DNA from: Hymenolepis diminuta
Taxonomy: Eukaryota > Platyhelminthes > Cestoda > Cyclophyllidea > Hymenolepididae
Reading direction: 5' to 3'
DNA length: 64,000 nt
Assembly: GCA_900708905.1 (NCBI GenBank)
Contig: CAADRB010000029.1
Location: 1,397,781-1,461,780, forward strand
The notes beneath the pieces were generated by a model. The model saw only the letters and a list, made by a program, of their open reading frames with translations, made no database searches and was not told the DNA's origin. Shown piece by piece: positions 1-11,575 of this stretch (positions are counted from its first letter, which is position 1; the number at the start of each line of letters is the position of its first letter). The position numbers and the translations under genes are program-made.

Positions 1-104
1 TTCTAGATTGTTGGCTCTGCTAGATTACTATCCGAACTCCTAGTTGGTTACGTTATAGCAGAATTAGTTACCGCATCTGAAATCACTTTGATCTTAAAGA
101 GGAC

Positions 105-326
105 ATGGAGAACTTTGGGCTGTTCAGACGGGAATCGAAAAACTATATACCCCGAAACGCTTTTGGTAACTCCATGGTGGTGGGTGAAATTGACTGTCAC
201 GTTTGTAATAGTGATCAGCAGATTACTGCAAAATGCTTCATAACAAATCAGTCTGACTTAGATCTTCTGGGTCACGATTATTTGGACGAGTCGAGGCTGT
301 TGAAGCCTCATCTTTCACGCGAGTGA
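105..326 (+). pseudogene. gypsy pol fragment: retropepsin C-terminal part
   Basis: This 73-codon open piece carries ITAKCFITNQSDLDLLGHDYL, which matches the last part of gypsy retropepsins where a hydrophobic strand is followed by LLGLDWL. The catalytic DTG is not in the piece and would lie left of the window or be lost. The frame ends in a stop at 324-326. The reverse transcriptase similarity resumes about 340 bp downstream in another frame. Confidence 0.55.
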
Positions 327-639
327 CGGAATCGGAAACCAGCTCAAAGGTCAGAAAGCGGAATAAAAATTGCAAGAATTCCAGCGAATCTATTAATAAA
401 ATTAATATGAGAAGAAAAAACACTATTAGAACGATTTAAGATGACTAGAACATAATCAAACGATTTTCTTTAGTATTCAGGGACAGCCTAAGTCGATGAA
501 CGAAAAGTAGAGCAAACCTGTACCGGAAAGAAAATACGAAACCAGTTTCTCGTCTGAAACACCCACTTTCCTTCTCTGCTATGCAAAGCGTATAGGAAGA
601 GCTTCAAGTCTTGAAGGAATTGGTGTGCTCCAACTTCTA

Positions 640-1310
640 TCCTATGCTAAATCGGCTGCACTAATTTTGGTTGCAGGTCGGTCGCCTATGTGCCAATTTT
701 TTCATTAGCCTTAATGAAGCTCTTGAAGATAACCACCGTTCCCCTCTTTTTGCTGAAGATATATTTCCAACTCTCAAAGGTGCCACATGTTTTGCGAAGG
801 TGGATTTACCAGAGACTTATCTTCAAGTCAAATTTGAATAAGATTGTCGTGAATATCTGACCAACAACATACACACTTCCATTCGGAGTGAAAATAGCCC
901 CTGCTATCCTCCAAAACATAATGAACAATATGATTAGTTGACTAAAGGGCACAGCTGCATATCTTGATAATATCATGGTAGTTGGGAGAATGGAGAAAAA
1001 ATTCAAGGAGCGAATTGAATGTCTGTTTGAACATATTACCGATTATGGTTTCCATCTCAGTGCGAGTTCTTCCTGGCTATTGTGGACATGCTATCTCCAA
1101 CCGATGTCAAAACACTTAATTTATTCTTGGGTTCAACTAGTTGCTACAACAGTTTTCTATCTTCATTGCGCGACATTCGTGCACTATTTAACTGTTCCCT
1201 CCAGAAAGACACTGCTTGGTACAGATCTGTTGAATGTCGAAGAGCGTTTGAGAAGCTGAAATCCGTAGTTCTTTCAAATATGTCCCTGACTCGTTATAAT
1301 TCACAATCGC
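640..1310 (+). pseudogene. gypsy reverse transcriptase remnant, active-site Asp mutated
   Basis: Across shifting frames one reads CANFSISLNEAL, ATCFAKVDLPETYLQV, an NTHLPFGVKIAP block, then AAYLDNIMVVG and a YGFHL block. These are the ordered motifs of Ty3/gypsy reverse transcriptase. The catalytic box is YLDN instead of YLDD (about 957-971), so the second metal-binding aspartate is lost. The connection region follows (FNCSLQKDTAWYRSVECRRAF at about 1188-1250). At least two frameshifts and an internal stop are present. Confidence 0.8.
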
Positions 1311-1684
1311 TGATAGTGTGGAGAACTAGTATTAAAAGCTTTCAGCTACGGCTGATGCAAAAATGGTTACACAAACAACCATTGTTTTAAATTAAAATGT
1401 CAAAAGAACAAACCAGATTGTATTGATCAACGGCAATGGGCACTCATGAGAGAGAGAGAATATTGTGAAGCACGGGGGAAAGGTTGGGAGCCGTGCATGT
1501 GTGTGATTTCATCGGCGAAGTTATCGATCATCGAGAAAGGAGTGAGTACAAATCATTAATCAATATTCACTAACATGAAATATTTAGAAAATAGTTCAAG
1601 TAAATGCGAAAACTCAGACATGATTTTTCCTGGTTCAAAATGAGTTAAACTGCTATTACTCATAGTAGTAAGAAATTTTTGGGG
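1311..1684. other. Insertion of about 370 bp inside the gypsy pol relic
   Basis: The pol similarity stops after SLTRYNSQSLIV (about 1318) and resumes at NPSIVVDADTS (about 1685). The SIVV-like residues appear on both sides. The intervening DNA has no pol similarity and no recognisable coding content. It includes a short GA-rich run near 1450 and a GC-richer stretch near 1480-1530. It is probably a later insertion, but no clean target-site duplication was seen. Confidence 0.4.
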
Positions 1685-2090
1685 AATCCTTCAATAGTTG
1701 TTGATGCAGATACATCAAGTTGCAGTGTTGGAGCGTTGATCTTATATATTTTCCCAGATGGCTCGGAGAAGGCTATGACTCATACATCCCTTTTTCTGAC
1801 ATCAATAGAAAAGGAATATGGACAAATTAAGAAGGAAGCACTAGCCATGGTCTGTGCAATGAAATAGTTTACAATCTTCACTCTACCCTTCTGACAGATC
1901 ACAAACATTCGTTATCATTATTTGGATCCTAGAAGGGCAGTGAAGCGTCTTCAGGGCTGGGCAATAATTTTAACAGAATATGATTTCGAAATGAAGTATC
2001 GAAAGATTACTAAATTAGGACAAGCTGACGGATTATCATGGTTAATTTCAGATCAACAAATACCTATGAAAGAAACCATCATCAGCAACA
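1685..2090 (+). pseudogene. gypsy RNase H domain remnant
   Basis: NPSIVVDADTSSCSVGALI, followed by EKAMTHTSLFLTSIEKEYGQI, matches the gypsy RNase H start (D-A-S-x-x-G-x-G-A-x-L) and the YSQIEKEALA block (here YGQIKKEALAMVCAMK). It then continues through a broken FTIFT...TNIRYHYLDPRRAVKRLQGWAIIL block to ADGLSWLIS. A stop at 1867 and a frameshift break it. Neighbouring reverse transcriptase and integrase pieces on the same strand confirm the assignment. Confidence 0.82.
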
Positions 2091-2459
2091 TAACTCGGGA
2101 AAGGAATGTGCTAGGACTATTCCTGTCATGGTAGTGGGCATAAAGCACGCTTCAGCGGAAGACTCAATCATTAGAAAAGCAATGACGTTAGCATAAACAA
2201 AATGACCATCCTTATCCTTAAAAAAGGACTAGCTAAATCTTTTTCCGCTTCCATAAGGCATTGTCTAATTGCTGTTTGATGTTAAATAAGAGAGCTGCTA
2301 TACTGAGGGCACTCATTCAAAGTCATTTGACAATTTCACTCCAGTTATCCAGGAATAAATCGAATGAAAACGTTAGCCTAGGAATGGAAGAAGATATAGA
2401 ATTGGATGTCAAAAGCTGTCAAAATACTGCTGGAAAAAATATTGCCATAAACCCTAACG

Positions 2460-3110
2460 ATGAAACAAAGAAGTAGATTGGATGCTGATTCTGCTGGTCC
2501 AGTTAATGGCGTTATCTACTTAGTATTTGTGAACTCATACTCCAAGTGGCCAGAAGTAATATCAATACAGTCAACAAATATTGCAGAGACAGCGCCCTTG
2601 AGCGTGTCTTCAAGACGCATGGTTTCTCAGAATCTCTATTGTCAGATTGTGGAACCCAGTTCTGTTCGTCACAGTTCGAAGAATACTGAATATCCGTACG
2701 CCCCCCATATCATCCACAATCAAACGACGGGACAGAGCGATTTGCTCAAAAGGGCCTTACCGTAAGTGATTGAGGAGGGAGCGACGGATGAAGTTATTCG
2801 AAAGTCCCGACTGATCTAAAAGAACACTCCTCATCCGGCGCAGAGAGTGGCGCAAAATTACTGGTGGAAAGAACCGTTCAAACTATTAACCAATCGATGT
2901 TAGTGAAGAACAAGCAAATGGATCGACGATAGTCGTTAAAGAGGGATATTTACTGTCTACGATCCTGTGCCTGCTTGGGATTTCTCTTTTGGTCACTCCT
3001 GGACGGCTTGAACTATAGTCAAACGACTGGAAAAAGCCATCTATGATATCTGGGGAAATGATATTTGGATCAGGCATAAGAATCAATTGAGGCCACGTAT
3101 TGAGGGAACT
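2460..3110 (+). pseudogene. gypsy integrase remnant
   Basis: ADSAGPVNGVIYLVFVNSYS is the integrase-core start; the first catalytic aspartate (usually DFAGP) and the D of VDSYSKWPE are altered. It is followed by SKWPEVISIQSTN, a broken SDCGTQF block and a NQTTGQS-like block. A C-terminal GDPVYARTY-like section and a WIRHKNQLRPR block (3065-3100) close the domain. Several frameshifts are present. No function is expected. Confidence 0.82.
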
Positions 3111-3624
3111 TAATCAACATCAGCATTAACACCACTTTACCACCAGTTTGACGCCTTAAAACTTTCAGCAAGTAAGTCGGATAAGACCCGAGAAAGAACT
3201 TCGGAAAACAGATACGCCGCTCACAAAGGATTTGTTGAAAACCTATGCGACTTGAGATGAATTCGAAGTCAAATTTAAACGAGAAAGAAGCAGCTTAAAA
3301 TGTGTTGTTGAAGAGAAAATGAAATCATAAAAATCATTAACTTTTTTCCTTCCTTTTATGCTGAAAAAAACATTGAATTACTAAATTTTTAATCCGAATT
3401 AATGAATAAACTTATGCATTGCACGCTTTTTCTAAGGCAACTAGATATCGTTAACATGAAGTTCTACAATTTTTTAACTTGTCTTCGCTCTTCCTCTCTA
3501 CTGCTCCTTTTTTGAAGATTTTGGGATTGGTATCTAGAACTGCATTAAACATTGCTCACCTGCGCACACTTTCCTTAGCTTAATTTAAGTCTCAATCTTC
3601 TCATTCCTTCCTTTAAAGGTAATG

Positions 3625-4000
3625 AATGCTGTCGGTTAGATTGATACTGTTGGAGTTAGATAACAACCAACGGTTTGCAGCTAACAAATTACGACAGCAA
3701 CAACAGTCACCAATTCGTAGCTGTTTGAGTAAGAGCCAACAACAATTGTGAAACAGAACACCAAGAGTTGAGTAGACCAAAATGTATTCAAAGAAGCCAC
3801 AACGAGTAACAGGGAGAGGGAGAGAAAGAGAGCAGCGTGCTGCGGAAGAAAGATGAACAGGACGTGTAGGAGTCCGCACTGACCAGTGTGTGTCGTTGTC
3901 TGGAAAACAAGGGTAGCTTTATCTGAATCACTTGGGTAAGGCCACGCCAGAGCATGGGCACAGATGTGCCTTTTATGTGAAACGAGGTGGTTTTTAGAAA
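3625..4000. repeat. Dispersed repeat, possible LTR or solo-LTR fragment
   Basis: This GC-richer island starts near TGTCGGTTAGAT (3630), which looks like an LTR start. It shares an exact AGAACACCAAGAGTTGA run (3754-3770) and flanking similarity with a second island at about 55800-55910. It lies 500 bp after the gypsy integrase end, so it could be that element's 3' LTR. No matching 5' LTR is visible because the element is cut by the window edge. The open frames across it on the - strand are probably chance products of an A/C-poor stretch. Confidence 0.4.
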
Positions 4001-4720
4001 AGAGGGGACATGTCAGACAGGGGTTATGCGTCATAGGGATATAAATGAGTTCGCTCAAACTTCGTGGGCGGAAAAACTGAGGTATTATTGTGGAGAATAC
4101 GAATAAAGGGTAATTCTGGAAAATGCATAAAGAGTTATCCTTCAACACATTTAAAATATAAAAGTATTTGAACACAGTTTAAATGATGGAAAATACTCCC
4201 TGTAAACTGAGGTAGATAATATAATGTTATTTTTTCAAAAATTGTAAGGTAATTTTTGTTGACTTTTTGATAAACTATCCTACGACAATAATTTTCATAA
4301 AATTCGTCGGTTGATGTAGATGTTGTCACTGTCACAGTGCATGCGTAAATCAAAACGCTCGTCATTTTAATTTTATATCACAAGAAATTTATGAAAAATT
4401 GCTTCTTTGCTGATAAAATGCTCAGCACGTACACCATAGTTCACAAACCTTCAATTAAGATGAACAAGTGGCAAAGCAACCTTCTAATATTGATTTTACA
4501 GTAATAAATTCATAAAAGGCATAAAGAAGTGAATACTAACAGATAAACTCAAGAACTATTTAAAATAAAATAAAAATTAATTTAAGTTCATCTTTAGTGA
4601 ACGCAGCTTATGGAGCTCTGCTGACTTCAAAATTTTATCTCTTATTTATGTTATGTTAAAACTACATGCTACGAAATAGCTGATAAGAAGGTTTGCCTTC
4701 TCATCAATTTGAAAAATTAG
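4001..4720. other. Non-coding AT-rich interval
   Basis: The short frames here are of random type, with skewed composition and no recognisable motif. I see no gene, RNA or clear repeat. Confidence 0.5.
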
Positions 4721-4724
4721 GCTG

Positions 4725-4930
4725 AAGCGGCAAGACCGACTCTTATTGATTGCATTATACCAGTCAACAAACACTGACCATCGTCGACGAGCATTTGCTA
4801 CAATCCGGAGGACAAATCGTTAAGTTTGAATTTCGGAACGTGGACTCTTTCCAACTGTTAGCCAGAATATGGGCAAAGCACTGATCAGCTTCTAACCAAA
4901 AGTCTGGCGTAAGTAGTACGCAAAATTCCA
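4725..4930. repeat. Dispersed repeat family 2, copy 1
   Basis: This segment shares an ordered series of short blocks with 20215-20420: a GACCGACT start, a CAGTCAA block, a GCATTTAC/GCATTTGC block, ATCCGGAGGA, and CTAACCAAAA near the end. Spacing between blocks is nearly the same in both copies. I recognise no coding potential, so the element type is unknown. Confidence 0.5.
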
Positions 4931-7900
4931 ATAGAAAAGGTAAATGAAATCAGGTGAGTCTAATTAGATTGTATTTCAACGAGACAATCGATAATATTAA
5001 AGAGACAGGTCAGCTGAATTTTTAATTTGAATTTCAATCAGACTAGTCTCGTTTTACCATCAACTTCATAAAATATCCTGATGACATTTCACGCGATTTC
5101 ACAGCCATCATTTTTTCACATAACTTTTGTATCATCCATCTAATGAATAAAGAACTTGACCATTTGGCGGAACATCTTTGGGTCGGCAATAATCAATCCG
5201 CTATGGTCTTCTCGTCTCGCTTTTATTTATAAAGAGTCTATAATATCGAGGGTCCACATACGTAATTACCCTTTTATATACATCTTTTATTTGAGGTTTA
5301 TTTTCGTAAAACGGAGGAATGAATTTCGTTTTAGGATTCATCGTTCAGATTTTGTCATCTTTCTCACCAAATACTACAACTCGCCTTAAAAGTATGTAGT
5401 TTAGTTGAAATAATAAACAACTATTGTCCGCGTCTTAACTCAAAAAATTCAAGTTATGAAAAGATATACAAAACTGATTTCCTTAACTGATCGACATTAT
5501 TCCTAGTGAAGGACATTAGTAAACACGATATTTGATGAAGATGAAATTCTTTCCGTTTCTTCTTTACTGCTATGGACAGCAGTTCTCAGCCTGGTGCCAA
5601 TAAACATCAGGTGGTTGAGAACGGTGAGATGGTGTTAGCAGTACCCCACCTCAGGCGGTCCATATGTGTGCTCTAGAAACCTGTTCTGTCGCCAATCATC
5701 ACAGAGAGACACTGACGACCGGACATGACCGACTTTTCACAAAGAAAGGTTTTCATGTAAATTTAACATTTTATCAACATATTGGAGTGTCTTTCTCAGG
5801 CACCTTCGAACTGTTTTTACGATGTGATTGATTTGACTTGTTTCTTCCACATGTCATTATATCAACCTGCTAAAACACATATCACCTATTACCACTAAAC
5901 CTCGTTACCACCTTGTTTGTTGCAACCCTACCAGATGTGGTTGGTGATTGAGATGACCAGTGAGGAGGAATCAGACTAATTCACCTTTATATACTACTTT
6001 AATAAAGAAATTCTCTTAATCTTTGCCGTACTATATTGGAGACATGCAACGAAACCCCAGAAGACTCCAGGAGGAACAAGTCACATAAATTTAGTTATAT
6101 GTACAAACACAACACGTAGTCATATTCAAGTCACCCTGCCCTAAAGATGGTGGTCCGACACGGAGGATCTGAACACTACAATTATCTCCCTCTACTTCTT
6201 CGGAATGTGTAAATTAAAATTAGTTATAAGTTTAGTATTTATTCCATAAATAAGAAAAAGTTTCAGTTCAAATTCATGTTGAAATGTTAGTTAAATGTGT
6301 CACTGATAAAATCTCATGTGATTTATATTCTGTCTTTATAATGTTATCCTTTTCAATTAATGTCTATTAGGCAGTCTCGTTACTTCACTTTACGTGGTTA
6401 GACCTGGACACGAAATTGAAAGGTGAAAGCATATTACTCAATTTTCAAAAGCGGGATTCCGCTTATGGCTTTGCTAAACAACGTCAATTAACATACTTTA
6501 TCAAGCGAAAATAACCAGTCTCTGTCTACGTCAGCAATACAAACTGGATAGACGGATGGATAAGTCATAGTACTACACTTAACAGAGGGGGAGTACAGTG
6601 AAATTAAAAGATTTTACTCTCATAGAGTAAACATTTCTTCATAGTTCAATTTGTGTTTAATACCTGCTTTGCCTTTGGGACAAAACTGACTTGTAATATT
6701 TAAAAATTTTCTTGAGAAAATTTAGTTGGATATCACTTTCCATAAAAGGGGGACAAGCGCTCGTAAGTAGTTGAGAGCTCATGTATTTCAAAAGTCACTT
6801 CTGATCAATTTAAAGAAATTCTCGTAAATGGAACACCACAATTTAAAATATTGGGCGATGACAACATTTAGAATTAATACAACTTGATAAGCATTGACAG
6901 TCATTTCGTTAAGTGAAATTTTGATATTGTATCAACTTTGATACAAGTTGTAACATGATTTTGTATTTTTCAAAATTCCAGCTCACAGTTCAATTAGTAA
7001 AATGTTTACACAGTTTCTCCAATATACTCTGTTAATTCAAAATTTCTAAATTATGAAAACCGCACTTCTTGTGGAGTACCTTTTATTACCATTCTCTACT
7101 GCTCCTTCAGCATAAGGCATAGCCAGTTAACTCTAAAATTATTTGCTAGAAAATCATTTTCTTATCAACCAAAATCTTGAACTTTGGTAGTGCAAGAAGC
7201 GTGGTTTAAATAAGTATTATTAAACGACTTGTTGATAAAGCAATTTTGGGAGAGAAGATCAGACAGGTCACTAAGAGTAAGAGGTAAAAATACGGGATCA
7301 AAGGTGAGTGAAGGCTAACATACTGAGACAGTGGTCGTTACTATTTTTCCACATAATATAAATGTTTGGTTGTGCATAAATGAGGTTCAATGTTCTCCAC
7401 CCTGAGCTCATTTCGATTGGCATGCAGGTAAGCGCTTCGATCTTGGCTGGCTGGGCTGCTGCATTAGTCTACTGTTTGGTGGCTTATAGTAGTTGTAAAT
7501 TGCACTTTTCCTCTTACTTTCTCCTCTTTTTTCTCAATCGCATTCTTACTTAATTCACACCCAAGGGACTCCAAGACAACTTCATCATTTCTTAACATAT
7601 TCTGTCCGGGGTGAAGGCATTCATACCCAGATCCTCTTGACTTAAAGGGCGTTTATTTTGTGACCTTGATAGTGGGAGTCTGGACACCACAATAGATATT
7701 ATTAAAATGCTCCATTTACAGTCGATGTTCTTTAAGAACGACACAAATGGACCAATTTGATTTTAGTTATATCGGGAAAAAATTTTTAATATTCACGCAA
7801 ATGTCTACGATTTCCTACCCAAAAGGATCCTATAATGATCAGATGTAAGGTAATTGTTTTACTCTTCAGGTCTCTTTTCTTAAAATGTCATTCCGCACTT

Positions 7901-8139
7901 CCTCGGGTAAAAATAGTATTAATGACAATTCATTAAATTCTTCAAAATGAACTTGAAAACTTGACGCCAACTTTATTTGTTGATTTTTAATCAAATGAAT
8001 ATTGCTTTTGTGTCTTACCACATGTATTTTAATAATAGAATGGAACAAACCTAATAACTTCACACACAATCTTAATTTAGCTTAAATAACAGCAGTTTTA
8101 ATGGTAATTAAGTAGACTCTATTAAAACATCGTAGTGAT
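4931..8139. other. Intergenic interval without recognised genes
   Basis: The sequence is mostly AT-rich. A GC-richer patch at about 5570-5750 and another at 6120-6200 have no open frame with a known domain. They may be old transposon pieces. No promoter or RNA gene could be defined. Confidence 0.45.
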
Positions 8140-8290
8140 TAACATACATGTCTATGAAGTCAGAAACTGCAGGTTTGATGCTTATCGGTGCACACTATAT
8201 GTGAATAAGATTAATCCACCGCATCGGTTAAGTTGTGTTTCTCAATGGATAGGAAAGTGCTGTCCCACTGAGAGTTACTAAAGCTTTCAG
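8140..8290 (+). repeat. Degenerate tRNA-derived SINE, copy D
   Basis: It contains a block beginning ACATGTCTATGAAGTCAGA, which matches the central part of the copy at 22738. A TTTGATGC-like B-box position follows, then a TTAAGTTGTGTTTCTCAA block similar to the other copy's tail. The A box is not clear. This is the weakest of four related copies in the window. Confidence 0.35.
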
Positions 8291-11200
8291 TTCAACACAA
8301 TTCTTTTCTCAGTGATAGAATATAGATGTTGGTAATCTACTCTTGAAACCACACGAATGGGGTTAGAATGTGAAATATCACGACAGTCAGCGTGAGTGCA
8401 GTCCTTATCTTGGATTCATATTTCTTTACCAATTATTAATATAAAAAATCATTCCACTTATAAAGTCTGCGTATCCTTCATGTATGCTAATCCTTAATGG
8501 AATAATTTTAGGATAGGGACATCTTGGTTAAATATATATCTGTATTTTCACTTTCTCGGATGTCTGTTAGTTCATTTAAATTTTTTAATGATTGACCGAC
8601 TGCACCTCGCTTAAAATTAGTTTAAGAAAATAGATCGTTTCTGATGTTCATCCGCTGTTGGAAATGAAATGTGATTTACTAACCATCTTGATTTTATATT
8701 TTGAAGTAATAAACAATTACATTTTGTAGAATCCGTTACATAAGCAGCAAACTATGCTAGGACATTCCTTACTTTTCTGTAAGCAGTTCTTTTGTATGGT
8801 ATTTTTTGAAAAAAGAACCTTAATATTTTCAACACACTTCCCAATCGGACAAAATACTTAAATAGGAAAATATATTTGATTTACTTGGCATGGAGTGGTA
8901 GAGATTTTCATTAGGCAAATGGTATATTCGAACGATCTCTCCGAATGTACTCAAGATAATGTTCAGTGATAAACAAACTCTATTCTTTCCTTCTAAAGAG
9001 TGATTTACTTATTTTACTACGTTCATTTCCGATCTTTAGAAGACACAGATGTAACTTTAGCTGAGGAAACAAGTTTACATCAATTGATCTTCTTTGAGTT
9101 ATAAAACAATTTGGAGTTATAATTGATGTCGATGTTTTAATGTGTTTTTCTCGACGATTCATTCATCCGGCCGATTGATACTAACAAATACATGAAAATT
9201 TAAATGTTATTAAGGAAAGGACTTCAAAAAATGGTTACCAATATTAATTAATTTTATAGAGAGAAAGGAGACATTAATTTATTAATAGTAAAATTTCGTA
9301 CACTAAATTCTTCTTCCTCAGATGGAAGCCACTGGGAAATTAGCTTCAATTTTTTAATAGTTCAAATATGTCATGTGATCTTTAAATAATCAAATCAATG
9401 AGTTCGCGACCTGCAGCTTGAAAATCTATCCTTTGCTTGCTTTCTTTCAACAGTCCCTGTCCAATTTGCAAGGGAAAGGCCAATTCCTTTTAAAATGGAC
9501 ATTTATAATTACAATCATTGTCATTCATCCGTGACGGTAAGGAGAACTTTTAAAAGTTATAATCATGAGATAACATGGTAAAATGGCTCCACTAAGGGGT
9601 GAAAGAGGGGTCGAATAGGAGTAATATTATTTATCTGAGATATCGGAATCTGCAAGTATTGGATCGTCCACCTCCCATGAGGGGAATGTTTCTCTTCGCA
9701 ATACCTAGCAAACTTTTCATGATTTAACTTCTGAGTATCTGGCTGAGTTGATATCTGGGATATTCATATCTTATCGACCAACTAATTTAGCTGAGGGATT
9801 AGTGATGCCGCTTTGATTCAACTTCATTTTCTAAAATCACGAACTTGTAGATGAGACGGGCAAAACATTTTAAACAGCAGAGTTCAATACGCTACACTAA
9901 AGGCGAACTTTAACACGAAAAAATTTAATTTTTCCAGGTATATATATTAGAATTAAAGAGGACAATTACTGCATTGTTTTTCAAGTTAACCTTTTTTCAG
10001 GGTAAATAAAGCTGTCGACGGAGAAGGTAAAGCTGCCATAAATATTTGGCTTGACATTTAGTTGCCTGGGAAATTCAGTTATAATATCCCTCTCCAATGA
10101 TGCTCATTTATTAGGAAAATGAATACTAGTTATTATCAAATGAAATAAAGCTTTCCATTTACATTTCTGTGTAAACGTAATTACAAAAATAAACTTTAGT
10201 AAATGATGAAAATTGCTTTCATTCTGCTTTAGGGAATAGAATTCGATTTGATTTTTCAACATACCTCGAAGTAATGATCATGGAGGACAAAAGTCGATGA
10301 TAAGAACTTTGACTGGGTAATTGTCTTCATATAATGATTCAACTATTGTTCAGTAATTTAAAACTCTCTGTTCATAGTTCATCTCCTGCTCATTAAGACT
10401 GATATGGTAAAAGTAATCTATCACTACGCCGCTGCTCTACAGGTCCATTTACAATTTTCAATACCTGCCTATTATAAAGTTTAATTTTTACCCCAGCTTG
10501 ACAGCTATATTTACTCTCGAACTTATATTTATCTCTCGCTATTTCTAATTTAATGACAACTGCTCTTGACATTTAAATGAAATAAGGACAACTGCATACC
10601 CTAATTATTGATTAATTAGTTAATATATCCTATTTTTGGCTGACATTTTGCAATTAACTCTTTAAATGAAAGTTAAACCTCATCTACTGCGCATCTACTT
10701 TAACATTAATTGAAGCGCTGTCAGCAGTTACAGCATCAATTGTCAATAAATTTTCTAACTTTCATGGGAAGAACATGGAATTTTGTGGGATAAAAAGTTA
10801 AAATAACATTTGAACGGTTTTTGCTTGTATTTTATAAACACCTGTTTAAATTCCGCCCTTATACAACAGAATCGAAGTGCTCCCGTGAATTTTGCAATAA
10901 TTAGTAAGCACAATTTGACAAGTTAGTACTCAAAAGTTAGGTACTTTTTAGTTTATGAAGGATAAATAACGGGTAGTATTAACTCAGCGTTTAAATAAAA
11001 AAATATGGATCGACAATAGTATAAGGCGTTTTTAATCGTCAATTTTAAAAATTTCATTGATAGCAAATAATTATATTGTGTGCAGATTTTATCGCATTAT
11101 AAAAATTAAACACGGTGGTGGCTTATTTAAATCGTGCATAAAGCGCAAGCCTAAATCAATAAAATCCAATTTCATGATTCATAATGCGAAATTATAATTA

Positions 11201-11412
11201 ACATTATAGAAGTACATTAAAAATATTAACATATCTAAAAAATAAGAATAAAAAATTGGGCGATTACGGTTTATATCTTTATACAAAGTATATATTAACT
11301 TTCATGATATATAATATGAAATAATTAGCAAACTTAAACTATGGAAGACTATAGATATTTGACAAAATATATTTATTATTATGTCTGGGTATAATTTGTG
11401 TCTTGTTTTTAG
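8291..11412. other. AT-rich interval upstream of the CNG channel exons
   Basis: No coding exon was recognised. Because the first supported channel exon (11413) starts with an acceptor-like site, an upstream first exon and promoter may lie here or further left, but I could not identify them. Confidence 0.4.
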
Positions 11413-11575
11413 GTGCTAGATCCGAAGATATTGCTCAAAAGCAATGCAGATCAATTGGACCAATCAGAAGAGTCCGTTAAGCAATTGAGCTCGCCTATGA
11501 TTGTGGGGATAAACAGATCAACTTTGTTAACGCAAAACACATACGCACACACACCGCGCCAGATAGGAATTGACG
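11413..11575 (+). CDS. Candidate upstream N-terminal exon of the CNG channel
   Basis: A pyrimidine-rich acceptor (TTGTTTTTAG) precedes 54 open codons plus one base, and a GTGACT donor follows at 11576. Splicing to 11664, after a long T-run acceptor, restores the frame of the 11681 ATG (G plus CT gives Ala). The 88-nt intron contains the in-frame stop that otherwise closes the frame upstream of the ATG. The segment is polar, with no domain ([16 protein letters not shown]). If real, translation starts in a still earlier exon. The donor is weak, so this is only moderately likely. Confidence 0.45.

Larger units (their letters stand above)
1..3110 (+). mobile_element. Decayed Ty3/gypsy LTR retrotransposon, pol region, 5' end outside window
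   Basis: Broken reading frames on the + strand follow the order retropepsin tail, reverse transcriptase, RNase H, integrase, which is the gypsy order. Frames are interrupted by stops, frameshifts and one long insertion, so no functional polyprotein can be made. The retropepsin tail is at about 105-326 (LLGHDYLDE resembles the conserved LLGLDWL). Reverse transcriptase is at 640-1310, RNase H at 1685-2090 and integrase at 2460-3110. The 5' LTR and gag must lie left of the window or be lost. The family assignment is firm from motif order, but the exact clade is not determined. Confidence 0.88.

Noticed and set aside
3681..4175. A 164-codon - strand frame with Cys and Leu-rich stretches
   Set aside because: It lies over the repeat island, has no known domain, and looks driven by composition; no promoter or splice context supports it.
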